Of a DNA stretch of 29,757 bases, positions 17,700-25,591 are shown piece by piece; the stretch's first letter is position 1; each line of letters opens with the position of its first letter. The stretch is taken from positions 1 to 29,757 of the IMG/VR virus record IMGVR_UViG_3300008517_000102. One strand, 5' to 3'. Made by a program: the position numbers and the translations under genes. The notes below the pieces were generated by a model that was not told the DNA's origin, searched no databases, and saw only the letters and a list, made by a program, of their open reading frames with translations. This stretch comes from a virus.

Positions 17700-18065
17700 T
17701 TACGCAGTTGAATTGTCAAAAGTGCATCTAAAGTTGATTCGGCCAGCATTCGCAGGGTTAGCTAGAGCAGCACCACTAATATCCCAGAGATTAATTACTA
17801 GGGTCTTAGCAGAAGCAGTATAAACACCAATCTGAGCAAACTGATCGGAAGCTGTTCCAAGCTGAAGAGTAGCAACGGCACTTAGCAGATCGGGCCAAAC
17901 GTCATCAAAAGTAATAGTTACGACACCAGTTGTAGTTTTTACTGCTGTATAACCTTTACCCGTGATATCGCTAACAACCGTAGCTGTTGATACCGCAAAG
18001 CTACCCGCAATCGTGACCGAGCTAACTTCATGTGACTTTACATCGAAAGTAGTTCTCGAAGCCAT
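17700..18065 (-). CDS. Short decoration-like protein, paralogue of the preceding gene
   Basis: This 121-residue protein matches both ends of the 336-residue protein encoded just upstream. Its VTIAGSF (residues 17-23) pairs with IVIAGSF there. From ITGKGYTAVKTTTG to the C-terminus (34-121) it pairs with residues 248-336 almost without gaps, sharing ATLQL, an 'F-x-Q-[IV]-G-x-Y' segment and a closing R-I-N-F. The fold is probably beta. The position right after the major capsid gene suggests a capsid decoration or cement protein. AAAGGAGG nine bases upstream fixes the start; the stop is a tandem TAATAA before a strong hairpin. Confidence 0.8.
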   Translation of the reverse strand: MASRTTFDVKSHEVSSVTIAGSFAVSTATVVSDITGKGYTAVKTTTGVVTITFDDVWPDLLSAVATLQLGTASDQFAQIGVYTASAKTLVINLWDISGAALANPANAGRINFRCTFDNSTA

Positions 18066-18080
18066 AGGATATTTCCTCCT

Positions 18081-19091
18081 TTATGAAGTATTACTCATTG
18101 TCAGGGAAAAGTTGATGCGGTTATTAGCATTAATAGCTACATCTGCTAAAGCTCCATCGCTCTTGTCCCAGATCCAGAATTTCAATGTACGGTTAGCTGA
18201 ATCATAAGTCCCTACCTGCAGGAATTTATCAGCAGCAGTAGCCAACTGTAGAGTTGCATCTGCAGATTCCATGTCAGCATACTGCTCTGCAAGTGTAATT
18301 GTATATTCACCAGTTGAAGTCTTAGCTGGACTGTAGCCATAACCCTTGATTGAACCAAGAGCCACCGCATCTGTTCCGCCAGCTAAAGCTGTAGCACCAA
18401 TTACATCGCCAACCTGCATGACTGTAGCACCAGTACCGCCAGAAGCAGTCATGATTTTATCAACAGCAATACCATTCAACGCAGCCTCGGCTTGTGTAAC
18501 TGTAGTAGCAGCAGCAGTAAAATGAAGTTCTGTTGCAGTACCACTTGAGCTAGCATATTCCTGAGCAGTTCCACCGGTAAGCAATTCGGGAGCAAATTCA
18601 TCATCAGTAGCATCAATCTTACCAGCACCGAGAGTACCAGATAGATATGCGACATTAGTAGCACCATCGAGGGCTGCCTTAAGATCGTCCATATCACTGA
18701 CTCCATCTTCGAAGTCAATGTAAGCAATCTTATCAACAGTATCCTCGGTAAGTCTTACTGCGCCGCCTACTCCAGTACCTCCACCAGCAAACATGCATAC
18801 TGACCAATCGTTCCCACCAGTACCGCCGGAAGCTGCTTCAATGACGAAATCCAATGTAGTGTGGAGACTGGTATCAATATTAGCCTTAGCATTGCCATCG
18901 TTGATAATCTCAATTGTATAAGTATCTCCGACAACACCTGCCGTATCAGCAGTCATGAGAGAGTCTATATCGCTACAAACTCCTCCTAGATCTAAAACAG
19001 ACGCTACTTCATCTACACCCATGCCAAAGGAACCAGCAATAACAATCCTGGAAGGACTTACACTTTTTTCATTACTTCTTAGAGTAGCCAT
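18081..19091 (-). CDS. Long decoration-like protein with internal insertion
   Basis: This 336-residue protein follows the major capsid gene. Residues ~14-35 and ~248-336 form the same framework as the 121-residue neighbour. Between them lies a ~210-residue Gly/Ala/Thr/Asp-rich insert, apparently one or two beta modules (GDTYTIEIINDG near 55-66, LLTGGT near 170-175, ALAGGTDAV near 235-243). 'GGT'-terminated modules of this sort recur in phage virion proteins. The framework probably binds the capsid and the insert projects outward; this is inference. Composition is low in Cys, with no enzyme motif. AAGGAGG upstream fixes the start. The 15-base gap to the 121-residue gene points to co-translation of the two. 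Confidence 0.8.
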   Translation of the reverse strand: MATLRSNEKSVSPSRIVIAGSFGMGVDEVASVLDLGGVCSDIDSLMTADTAGVVGDTYTIEIINDGNAKANIDTSLHTTLDFVIEAASGGTGGNDWSVCMFAGGGTGVGGAVRLTEDTVDKIAYIDFEDGVSDMDDLKAALDGATNVAYLSGTLGAGKIDATDDEFAPELLTGGTAQEYASSSGTATELHFTAAATTVTQAEAALNGIAVDKIMTASGGTGATVMQVGDVIGATALAGGTDAVALGSIKGYGYSPAKTSTGEYTITLAEQYADMESADATLQLATAADKFLQVGTYDSANRTLKFWIWDKSDGALADVAINANNRINFSLTMSNTS

Positions 19092-19117
19092 TTAAGTTCC
19101 TCCTTGTATGGATAAAT

Positions 19118-19144
19118 GGATGGGGTCAACTATAGACCCCATCC
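19118..19144 (-). terminator. Hairpin after the major capsid gene
   Basis: A perfect ten-base-pair stem (19118-19127 with 19135-19144) with a seven-base loop lies 18 bases after the capsid-gene stop. It can be extended by five A-T pairs past one bulged base. The following run on the minus strand (ATTTAT) is a weak U-tract, so this may be a partial terminator or an mRNA-stabilising hairpin that raises capsid mRNA over downstream mRNA. Confidence 0.5.
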
Positions 19145-19161
19145 TTTATCGTATTAATCCT

Positions 19162-20403
19162 TTAGGGTAGGGTGATGTTGCAGTTCGCTGACGGATTTGA
19201 ACAACCGAGCTGCGCGTAATAGCCAACCCGAACCTCATAACCGTCTGCAGCAGCCTGACGAAGAATCCTGTTGCCATCGTCCATCAGAATACCGGGAGCA
19301 GGACCTAGGGAGCAAAGCTTCCAAGTATCCAGCTGAATCATATGGGCAGTAGCTTCAGGACAATCACGATCAGAAACTACCTGCACAGGACCACGGTCAC
19401 CATCGACGATTACCGAACGGAATCCGATATGAGCCATAGCACCCTTAGCATTCTGGGCCTGCAGCTTATCATACTGAACCTTCGCGCCTAGTTCCTTGAC
19501 GAGCTTACGGAACTTCACGGGATTGACCAGACAAACATCAGGTCTTCCGCCCTCAGCCGCTACGATGCTAGCGCCATCAATAAGAGCTTCCTCTACGGTC
19601 GCATAGCCAGAAGCGTCGAGCCGCTGTCCACCAAGGCGAGTATCAGTAGAACGATTCACGCCGAAGAATAATGTAGCACCAGGAGCCGAAGCAGGAATCC
19701 AAGCATCTAGACCAGAAATCTTCTTGTAGCTAACCGCATTGTGAGCGTCACCCTCGACAAACATATAGTCGGTGTTGACAGCCGCAGCAATACCGCCAGT
19801 CCAAGCAGCAGAAGCAGTCAGAGTACCAGTGTCACGAGCAATACCCGCTAGAGTTACGCTGCCCGCACGCACTGCATTGGTCTTCGCATCGGAAAGCACG
19901 ACGTGCTGTCCAACCTCGAAATGCACTACATCAGAAGTCGTTGCCAGAACAGCATCAGTAGTAGCAACGTTCCAAGCACCGTCGCCACGGCCGATTGCAC
20001 CAGTGCCATCCAGGAATAGCGAAGCACTCAGAGAAGCCGCACAAGCGCCAAAAGCACTGTCCATCTTGGCCTTTAGACCGCGAATGAACGCACCCTTGTC
20101 ACTAGCAGAAGCTCGAATAGCCTCTCCGTCGATACCGCATACCGCATAATCACTTACGCGGGTAAGCAGGAAATCCTCGAACGAAGGGGAACCCGCATTA
20201 GACTGGGCAGTAGGGAAATCAGCACTACGGCCCTGGCCATTAGCGTACTTAATAGGTAGAGGCATATTGCGCCCTACGAACCCTTCAAACTTGGCTACCA
20301 TAGCCATAAAGGGGTGATCCTGGTAAGTAGCATCCTCAACACCAGTACCCTTGTACAGAGTCTTAAGGACAGGATCTAGACTAGTCATTGTAATATTAGC
20401 CAT
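19162..20403 (-). CDS. Major capsid protein
   Basis: This 413-residue protein is the probable major capsid protein, forming the icosahedral shell (HK97-type fold inferred). It lies directly after the scaffold gene and before the decoration-like genes, the standard order. The sequence fits: a short N-terminus with VLKTLYKGTG, a region with HPFMAMVAKFEGFVGRNMPL, a central IDGEAIRASASD helix, a FLDGTGAIGRGDG loop, and a C-terminal domain with DVCLVNPVKFRKLVKELG and a VVSDRDCP stretch. Sampled lines are clearly richer in G+C than those of neighbouring genes, consistent with codon selection in an abundant protein. AAGGAG lies eleven bases from the ATG. Hairpins flank the gene on both sides. Confidence 0.9.
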   Translation of the reverse strand: MANITMTSLDPVLKTLYKGTGVEDATYQDHPFMAMVAKFEGFVGRNMPLPIKYANGQGRSADFPTAQSNAGSPSFEDFLLTRVSDYAVCGIDGEAIRASASDKGAFIRGLKAKMDSAFGACAASLSASLFLDGTGAIGRGDGAWNVATTDAVLATTSDVVHFEVGQHVVLSDAKTNAVRAGSVTLAGIARDTGTLTASAAWTGGIAAAVNTDYMFVEGDAHNAVSYKKISGLDAWIPASAPGATLFFGVNRSTDTRLGGQRLDASGYATVEEALIDGASIVAAEGGRPDVCLVNPVKFRKLVKELGAKVQYDKLQAQNAKGAMAHIGFRSVIVDGDRGPVQVVSDRDCPEATAHMIQLDTWKLCSLGPAPGILMDDGNRILRQAAADGYEVRVGYYAQLGCSNPSANCNITLP

Positions 20404-20429
20404 AAGTCAAAACACTCCTTGTTTTTAGA

Positions 20430-20488
20430 GCAAGCTTAAGCTCGCTTAGAAAGATAAATCCTTTCCCCAGAGGCAAGGAGATTTATCT
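20430..20488 (-). promoter_or_regulatory. Two hairpins upstream of the major capsid gene
   Basis: In the 86-base gap between scaffold and capsid genes, a nine-base-pair perfect stem (20452-20460 with 20480-20488, 19-base loop) is followed in the transcript by a six-base-pair stem with a TTAA loop (20430-20435 with 20440-20445), which ends just upstream of the capsid ribosome binding site. Neither has a U-tract. They could be RNA-processing or stability elements; no convincing promoter is visible here. Confidence 0.45.
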
Positions 20489-20489
20489 A

Positions 20490-21494
20490 TTATTCGATTG
20501 AGTTAAACACCTTGAGTGCCGCTTCGATGCGTTCCTCTTCGGTTACATGCTCTTCAGCATTCTTCCTCTGACTAACTGAGGTGCCTAACTTGTTGGTTAA
20601 TGTCTCTGTTGATTTACCAGCAGGAGTCTTCTTTTTATCCTTGTCATTAACAGGCGGCTTCTTCTTATCTTTTTCGCTACCATCAGGGTTCAAGAGCTTC
20701 TTAGCATAAGTTGTCTGCATCGTATTCTTAAGCTCTTCCCTGAGATAATCCTCAATCGCTTTTACCGCCTTTGCAGGTTCAAGAATCTCTCCGTGCTCGG
20801 CATACCACAACTCTGCATATTGCAGAGCCTCAGCCGTTGCATTCTGCGTTCTTACTAGCTCAAACTCTTCGGCCTGAGCTGCCTCTTCTATTTGCTCGTA
20901 GTAGGCATTAAGAGCAACCTTGTTCGCGTCGGCTTTCGCTTGCTCCTCAAAGGATGACTGTTTCTTTTCATTAGCTTCTATTCGCTCTAGAAGCTCCTTC
21001 TTTGTTCGCTCGACTTGGGACGAGGCATTGTCTTCTTTAGAACCTAGAATTTTTGCCGTCCAGTCCTCGTATGTGATGCCCATCTTCTCAAGATAATCAT
21101 ACGGATTCGCTTTGAACTGCTTGATAAATTCATTCACTTCTTTGACTTCTTGGTTCTGGGTCTTTAGCTCCTGTTCTCTCTGGCGTAGATCAGCTTCTCT
21201 TTTGTCAACCATTGCCCAGGATTTCTCTAGCTTTTCAACTAGTTCCTTCGCAGTTTTCTTTTCCTCGTCTTTTCCGTCTGACTCATCCTCTGCTGATTCG
21301 TCTTCATCTGCTTGATCGTCTGGCTTAGGATCGGGTTTCTCATCGGTTGTTTCATCGTCAGGTTCGGGATCGGGAGTTTCATCTGCATTAGCTTCATCTA
21401 CATTTTCTGCAGTTTTCTCTGCTTCAATCATCTGAATAGCTTCATCAATTCGTGCAGCTTCCGCTTCTGCCGCATCATAGTTCTCTTCACTCAT
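20490..21494 (-). CDS. Scaffolding protein
   Basis: This 334-residue protein is the probable internal scaffold for capsid assembly. The first ~80 residues are very acidic (repeated Asp/Glu/Pro). Residues ~80-150 and 165-250 are long charged helices with coiled-coil character, and residues ~270-300 are Lys-rich (KKKPPVNDKDKKKTPAG). There is no Cys and very little hydrophobic core, as is usual for phage scaffolds. Its position between portal and major capsid genes is the classical one. AGGAGG six bases upstream of the ATG fixes the start. No protease domain is fused to it, and no separate prohead protease gene is visible nearby. Confidence 0.85.
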   Translation of the reverse strand: MSEENYDAAEAEAARIDEAIQMIEAEKTAENVDEANADETPDPEPDDETTDEKPDPKPDDQADEDESAEDESDGKDEEKKTAKELVEKLEKSWAMVDKREADLRQREQELKTQNQEVKEVNEFIKQFKANPYDYLEKMGITYEDWTAKILGSKEDNASSQVERTKKELLERIEANEKKQSSFEEQAKADANKVALNAYYEQIEEAAQAEEFELVRTQNATAEALQYAELWYAEHGEILEPAKAVKAIEDYLREELKNTMQTTYAKKLLNPDGSEKDKKKPPVNDKDKKKTPAGKSTETLTNKLGTSVSQRKNAEEHVTEEERIEAALKVFNSIE

Positions 21495-21551
21495 TTTGTC
21501 CTCCTATATTCCTAATCGCTTTGGAATAGGTTAGTTCGCTTGTGGCTAATA

Positions 21552-23402
21552 TTACGTCTGCCCCAGAGGTACTCCTGGGGGAACTACTGGCATTCCTGCC
21601 GGTAATGCTCCACCAGCAATTGGTGCTGGAGGTGGTACTGCCGCCTCAATGGGTGGAACTTCTCCCGGAAGTGGCATTGGAGGTTCTGGAGGTCTCACCA
21701 AATCAATTGCTTGAGCCATCCAATCTCTCATCAGAGATAATTTGTTCTCTTCAACTTTATTCATCTTTGCTTGGATATAACTGGTCTGCATAAATCTAAC
21801 GCCATAATCCAGGTCAAAGAAAGGCTCTGGGGGAACAAATGTATTTTTTTCTAGAATCATATAAACAATATGTTTCATAATATCCTGTGGTGCATTCAAG
21901 CGAGATGTAACACTCTCTAGATCCGGGAAGTCTAATAGTGAAAGTGCATGTTCCTGCATCTGAGGAATAGCTGTCACTAATTCCTGTACCGACTGTAATC
22001 TAGCAGCAGGAGTCTTAGGTAGGAAGCTAGTGGGGAATGCCTGCATGATGTATGAATCCTCATCCAGGTTTACCTCTTCCCAAGAAATCTCTCGAAGCTT
22101 ATTGCCGACCTTAGATAGAATCTTGTAAGAACCTTCTCCTCGCTCATCGATTCTCTTTGCAAGCTTAATCATTTGACGGGCGACTGCTAGATGGAATCTA
22201 TCCCAAGCCTGACTCTGATGCTGGAATCTCTGAGACTGAATATCATTTACTTCTCTCAAGGCGACACCGGCTGTAATCCCAGGCTCTTTTCTGCTTATTG
22301 CCGCCATCTGACTAATACCAATCAGCTCAAATGCTTTATTCCATAATCTCTCTAGCTGCTGATAATACTCTGGGCTAATTGCCTGAATAGCCACAGGAAT
22401 TGGAGGCTTAGCACCCTTGGCATATTCAACTACAGATATATCCTCATTGGTCATATTACCCTTATTGGTGCTAGTCCCTTTCTCCATAAAGATCTTGGTT
22501 GAAGCTAGATTCAAGTGTCTCTGAATCTTCTGAAGAATGTAATTGATTTCAACCTGAGTATCTCTGAGAATCTCACAGATGCCCTGGCCGTAATATCCCA
22601 ATGGACGAGGATTCCAACGAAAGATCGCAAAGGGAAATTCTTCGTCTTCCCAAGGTTCGTCTAGCAGCGTGCAACCATCAATACAAATAACATGCCTGCC
22701 ATCTTTAGCATCTTTTCTTGAAGGAAGATACCAAGCTTCTAGAACTCCGACTGGCTGCGAGTGTTGAATCAGCCATGATTCAGTTCCTCTTATTTTACCA
22801 GCGTCAAATATTTCACTCTTGAGTTCAGGATATTGAGCTGCAAGAATACCCTTGTCAACTTCTTTATATTGATATAGAGAGCGGGGTTTTGAATACTTTC
22901 CTTCTATATCGTCGATAATTATCTCGTCTGGAAAGACTCTTTCTACAACAATATCTCCATCTTGTTCGAAAATCTTGGCGAACCCAGTACCAAAAATCTC
23001 ACCATCTCTGAAGACTTCTGGGCTTGTTGAATAGACGTTTGCTTTATAGAATTGGCCATCAGTGAAATAAGTCAAGTTTTTTGCCTTCTGCTGTACTTTA
23101 TAATTGCCATCAAAAGTATAGAACTGAATTCTTGTTCTATTGGTAGCAATCAAAGCCTGAGCAGTATCGATAGCACTTTGAATTACATTCATCTTTAGCC
23201 TATTACGCGGGAGCAACTCTTCTTGCATATAGTCAGTAGAACTTAACCCCAGCACAGCTAGGTTGCTATACAATCTAAGATTCCTTAGATTGGCTTCCCG
23301 GCGGTAGCTTTGATTTTCATCTAAGCTCTTAAAATGACTGACTAAAGAATGAGCCAGTTCCTCGTCTTTAGTTTCTGGACTCCACCATTGTTCGTCATAC
23401 AT
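21552..23402 (-). CDS. Portal protein
   Basis: This 616-residue protein is the probable portal, the ring at one capsid vertex through which DNA enters and leaves. The N-terminal half matches podovirus portals: a helical YRREANLRNLRLYSN region, LLPRNRLKMNVIQSAIDTAQ (residues ~63-82), a 'SPEVFRDGEIFGTGFAKIF' region and FPDEIIIDD before the clip. The centre holds the usual long helix with the GISQMAAISRKEPGITAGVA loop. The last ~45 residues are a Pro/Gly-rich tail, possibly a flexible barrel extension. It follows a small 68-residue gene and precedes the scaffold. The ribosome binding site (GGGAGCGGA) is moderately strong. Confidence 0.9.
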   Translation of the reverse strand: MYDEQWWSPETKDEELAHSLVSHFKSLDENQSYRREANLRNLRLYSNLAVLGLSSTDYMQEELLPRNRLKMNVIQSAIDTAQALIATNRTRIQFYTFDGNYKVQQKAKNLTYFTDGQFYKANVYSTSPEVFRDGEIFGTGFAKIFEQDGDIVVERVFPDEIIIDDIEGKYSKPRSLYQYKEVDKGILAAQYPELKSEIFDAGKIRGTESWLIQHSQPVGVLEAWYLPSRKDAKDGRHVICIDGCTLLDEPWEDEEFPFAIFRWNPRPLGYYGQGICEILRDTQVEINYILQKIQRHLNLASTKIFMEKGTSTNKGNMTNEDISVVEYAKGAKPPIPVAIQAISPEYYQQLERLWNKAFELIGISQMAAISRKEPGITAGVALREVNDIQSQRFQHQSQAWDRFHLAVARQMIKLAKRIDERGEGSYKILSKVGNKLREISWEEVNLDEDSYIMQAFPTSFLPKTPAARLQSVQELVTAIPQMQEHALSLLDFPDLESVTSRLNAPQDIMKHIVYMILEKNTFVPPEPFFDLDYGVRFMQTSYIQAKMNKVEENKLSLMRDWMAQAIDLVRPPEPPMPLPGEVPPIEAAVPPPAPIAGGALPAGMPVVPPGVPLGQT

Positions 23403-23423
23403 TCTTTAATCCGCTCCCATGGT

Positions 23424-23630
23424 TTAGGCTGACCAGTTGAGTAATGCTTCGTCTCGTTTTTTCTGCTCTTCCGGGGTAAGCTCTTTTGTATCATCCTCGA
23501 TTAATATCTGTGTAGATTCCGTAGGATAAGAAAGCTTAAACTCAATGTCTTTATATTTGAAATGTGTTACTTTTCTTTCTCGTAACATATCAACTAGCTT
23601 TTTTAGCTTAGCTACTGATAAATCTTTCAT
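23424..23630 (-). CDS. Small protein immediately upstream of portal
   Basis: This 68-residue protein has no recognised family. Residues 1-20 form a basic amphipathic helix (MKDLSVAKLKKLVDMLRER), followed by a short beta hairpin (THFKYKDIEFKLSYP) and an acidic helix with TPEEQKKRDEALL. AGGAG seven bases upstream of the ATG gives a clear start. Small proteins of this size occur just before the portal gene in many podoviruses, and the layout here fits that, but the function is unknown. Confidence 0.75.
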   Translation of the reverse strand: MKDLSVAKLKKLVDMLRERKVTHFKYKDIEFKLSYPTESTQILIEDDTKELTPEEQKKRDEALLNWSA

Positions 23631-23651
23631 ATTCGCTCCTATGTATTCGCT

Positions 23652-24206
23652 TTACAGTGGAGGCATCGGCACCCAAGGCAGAATGTCTGGGGCTACTGCT
23701 ATTTCAGCAGGAGTAAGAGTACGGATGCTTCTGAGTGAGAGTCGATTTGTTTCGTCTCCTGGGCCTCCCAAAGGAACCCTTTCCATGACAACAGTTGCAT
23801 GACTAATGTCGCCGCCGAAGAAATGACTTACATCTATGTCAATTACTTCCTGCGGAAAGTCTCCAGTTATAACACTAAGATCTACCGTAACTAGCATATA
23901 ATCCCAAGTACCCGATCCTATTGGGTCAGGATTTTCTTCGCTAAATGTACCAAACGTTAATATATAATCAGCGAATCCAAGGTCCGGTATGTCATCGGTA
24001 TTCCACCAAACAGTTCTTAGTACAACCTGCCCCATAGCATTAACCGTAGGTGAAACCCATCCTATGTAGTCGGCTTCCGGGTATTCTTCGCCAATAAATT
24101 TGAAGTCTAGCCCTCCGGCGTTGAGATAGCAATCATTGGGATCTGTCTCGTTCCAATTTGCCCCACTTGGAGTAAAATGTATTCTATTTATATAACCGCT
24201 TGACAT
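23652..24206 (-). CDS. Beta-rich family member 3 of the terminase-portal block
   Basis: This 184-residue protein is the most divergent of three similar adjacent proteins. WVSPTVNAMGQVVLRTVWWNT (as three short strands, residues 50-70) matches the strand pair of the other two. DIDVSHFFGGDISHATVVME (123-142) matches their 'DI[DS]...DTSH' element, and the closing RSIRTL (159-164) matches their 'N[SA]xTL' end. A longer N-terminus and a Pro-rich C-terminal extension of ~20 residues are its own. The fold is probably a jelly-roll. AAAGGAG upstream gives the start. No function is known; a minor capsid, spike or head-fibre role is possible. Confidence 0.7.
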   Translation of the reverse strand: MSSGYINRIHFTPSGANWNETDPNDCYLNAGGLDFKFIGEEYPEADYIGWVSPTVNAMGQVVLRTVWWNTDDIPDLGFADYILTFGTFSEENPDPIGSGTWDYMLVTVDLSVITGDFPQEVIDIDVSHFFGGDISHATVVMERVPLGGPGDETNRLSLRSIRTLTPAEIAVAPDILPWVPMPPL

Positions 24207-24219
24207 AGTAACTACTCCT

Positions 24220-24690
24220 TTACTCTAAAGTCCGGGCGTTCATGAAAAAAACGTCATCAGTCAATCCGCCGATTGGATCTAGACGTATAAATCCTATAAT
24301 AACATGAGAAGTATCAGGAGTGATTGCCGCACTAATATCAAAATCTCTATAGGCCGTCCAGAGCGTCTCGCCTCCAACAGCACTTCCTCCGCCTGACCAA
24401 GTCCAACGCTCATCGTCCCAGGTCTGCACACCGGTATATATTTCAGCAAACTCGTCCATACCGTAAACTATTACATCAAAGTCTGTATAGCCAGCGGCTT
24501 CAATGGTTCCAAACATCGCCCTTAGGGTTAGAGGAGTCACACCGCGTAATTCTACAGGTACATATAGGGTAACTAGAAAGAAACCATCTCCACCCGTACC
24601 AATCTGTATTCCCCAGCCGTCTTGGGACATATCAACCTGATTGATTTCATATTCAGCTCTACCGGGCAATGCCTCTATAAAGGTTCCCAT
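24220..24690 (-). CDS. Beta-rich family member 2
   Basis: This 156-residue protein is closest to the 146-residue upstream neighbour. They share LYVPVELRG (42-50) against VYLPVNLRT, DFDISAAITPDTSHVIIGF (116-134) against DIDISSCCDADTSHLTIEY, and a C-terminal FFMNARTL against MFVNSYTL. Spacing between the shared blocks is nearly the same, so this looks like tandem gene duplication. A beta-sandwich is inferred. The start overlaps the upstream stop as TAATG, with GGAGG seven bases before it. No function is assigned; a virion surface component is plausible. Confidence 0.75.
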   Translation of the reverse strand: MGTFIEALPGRAEYEINQVDMSQDGWGIQIGTGGDGFFLVTLYVPVELRGVTPLTLRAMFGTIEAAGYTDFDVIVYGMDEFAEIYTGVQTWDDERWTWSGGGSAVGGETLWTAYRDFDISAAITPDTSHVIIGFIRLDPIGGLTDDVFFMNARTLE

Positions 24691-25130
24691 TATTCAACCT
24701 CCACTTGCTGCGTTACCAATGTATACGAATTGACAAACATAGCTTCATGACCCAAGGTATCTGCTGGATTAGTACCGGTTCGTTGATATTCGATAGTTAG
24801 ATGAGATGTGTCGGCATCGCAACAAGAACTTATGTCGATATCATAGTAATGTTGTTCCCATGTAAGAGCAACACTAGAAATTGTAACATCATTGTCCCAT
24901 GTGCCTTCTAATACAACTGTATCTGTTAACTCATCAACGGAGTAAACCCTAATCCTGGTCCGAATATCCCCAATAGCCTTGGGGGCTACTCCCTCGTCGT
25001 TTCGTGCCCAAAAAGTTCTAAGCCATAACAAAGGAGCTGTTCTTAGATTAACGGGCAGATATACGCAAACAGAGGTCACTTCGTCGATATCGGGGTCGTA
25101 TGCTAAACCACCTCGTTGGAGAGTAGGCAT
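24690..25130 (-). CDS. Beta-rich family member 1
   Basis: This 146-residue protein heads the three-gene family. Its blocks are VCVYLPVNLRTAPLLWLR (residues 21-38), DIDISSCCDADTSHLTIEYQR (97-117) and EAMFVNSYTL (129-138). The adjacent Cys103-Cys104 pair is not shared with the others. Both ends overlap neighbours as TAATG, with the very strong ribosome binding site GGAGGAGG upstream, so it is expressed with the zinc-binding protein before it and the family member after it. No named family is recognised. A jelly-roll virion protein is my inference. Confidence 0.75.
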   Translation of the reverse strand: MPTLQRGGLAYDPDIDEVTSVCVYLPVNLRTAPLLWLRTFWARNDEGVAPKAIGDIRTRIRVYSVDELTDTVVLEGTWDNDVTISSVALTWEQHYYDIDISSCCDADTSHLTIEYQRTGTNPADTLGHEAMFVNSYTLVTQQVEVE

Positions 25131-25582
25131 TAGTTTTCCTCCTCCGGTTGATGTCGCTTGGCATAGGCCAATGCCTGTTCTAATTTTTCTACATCAGCTC
25201 CAGAACCACGCATAATATATTCACAGCCCTTGCATACAAGTTCTCTTACCATACCAGTTTGAGGATTAAAGTCTATTTTGGCTTGTATTAGTTTACTGAT
25301 GGAACGACCACAACAAGCACATTTCTTGCCCTGCTCTTTGAGTAAAGCAAAACGATCTTCTACTTTAAGTCCTGCGTTCTTTGTATCATATTCATGAACT
25401 GGAACGAATTTCTCTACAGCTACCGGCTTAGTTCCACCTATATCTTTGCCACTAATGTCTCCCGGTTTAGTTTCTTTGGGCATATCCAGATCTACACCAA
25501 GGCACTGAGCAGCATAATGCTTGGAGCATAGGCCTTCTTTTTCAACTGTACGATTACATCCTGTTACTTTACAGAATTCCAT
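25130..25582 (-). CDS. Degenerate Endonuclease VII-like protein with N-terminal zinc knuckle
   Basis: This 150-residue protein has two zinc sites. Residues 4-22 form a C-x4-C-x9-C-x2-H knuckle (CKVTGCNRTVEKEGLCSKH), a type common at the N-terminus of phage HNH endonucleases. Residues 88-141 match the layout of Recombination endonuclease VII: C88-x2-C91, IDFNPQTGMVRELVC (103-117), C117-x2-C120 and a C-terminal helix. The family has a D-H-x-H core and an Asn after the last Cys (T4 residues D40, H41, N62). Here D104 remains, but the His positions are F105 and P107 and the Asn is E121. The fold may be kept for DNA binding while cutting is lost. AGGAGG upstream fixes the start. Confidence 0.75.
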   Translation of the reverse strand: MEFCKVTGCNRTVEKEGLCSKHYAAQCLGVDLDMPKETKPGDISGKDIGGTKPVAVEKFVPVHEYDTKNAGLKVEDRFALLKEQGKKCACCGRSISKLIQAKIDFNPQTGMVRELVCKGCEYIMRGSGADVEKLEQALAYAKRHQPEEEN

Positions 25583-25591
25583 AGCTCCTCC

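Noticed and set aside
19772-20149. 125-residue plus-strand open frame inside the capsid gene
   Set aside because: It lies entirely opposite a well-supported gene, in G+C-rich DNA where stop codons are rarer; no ribosome site or recognisable protein feature.
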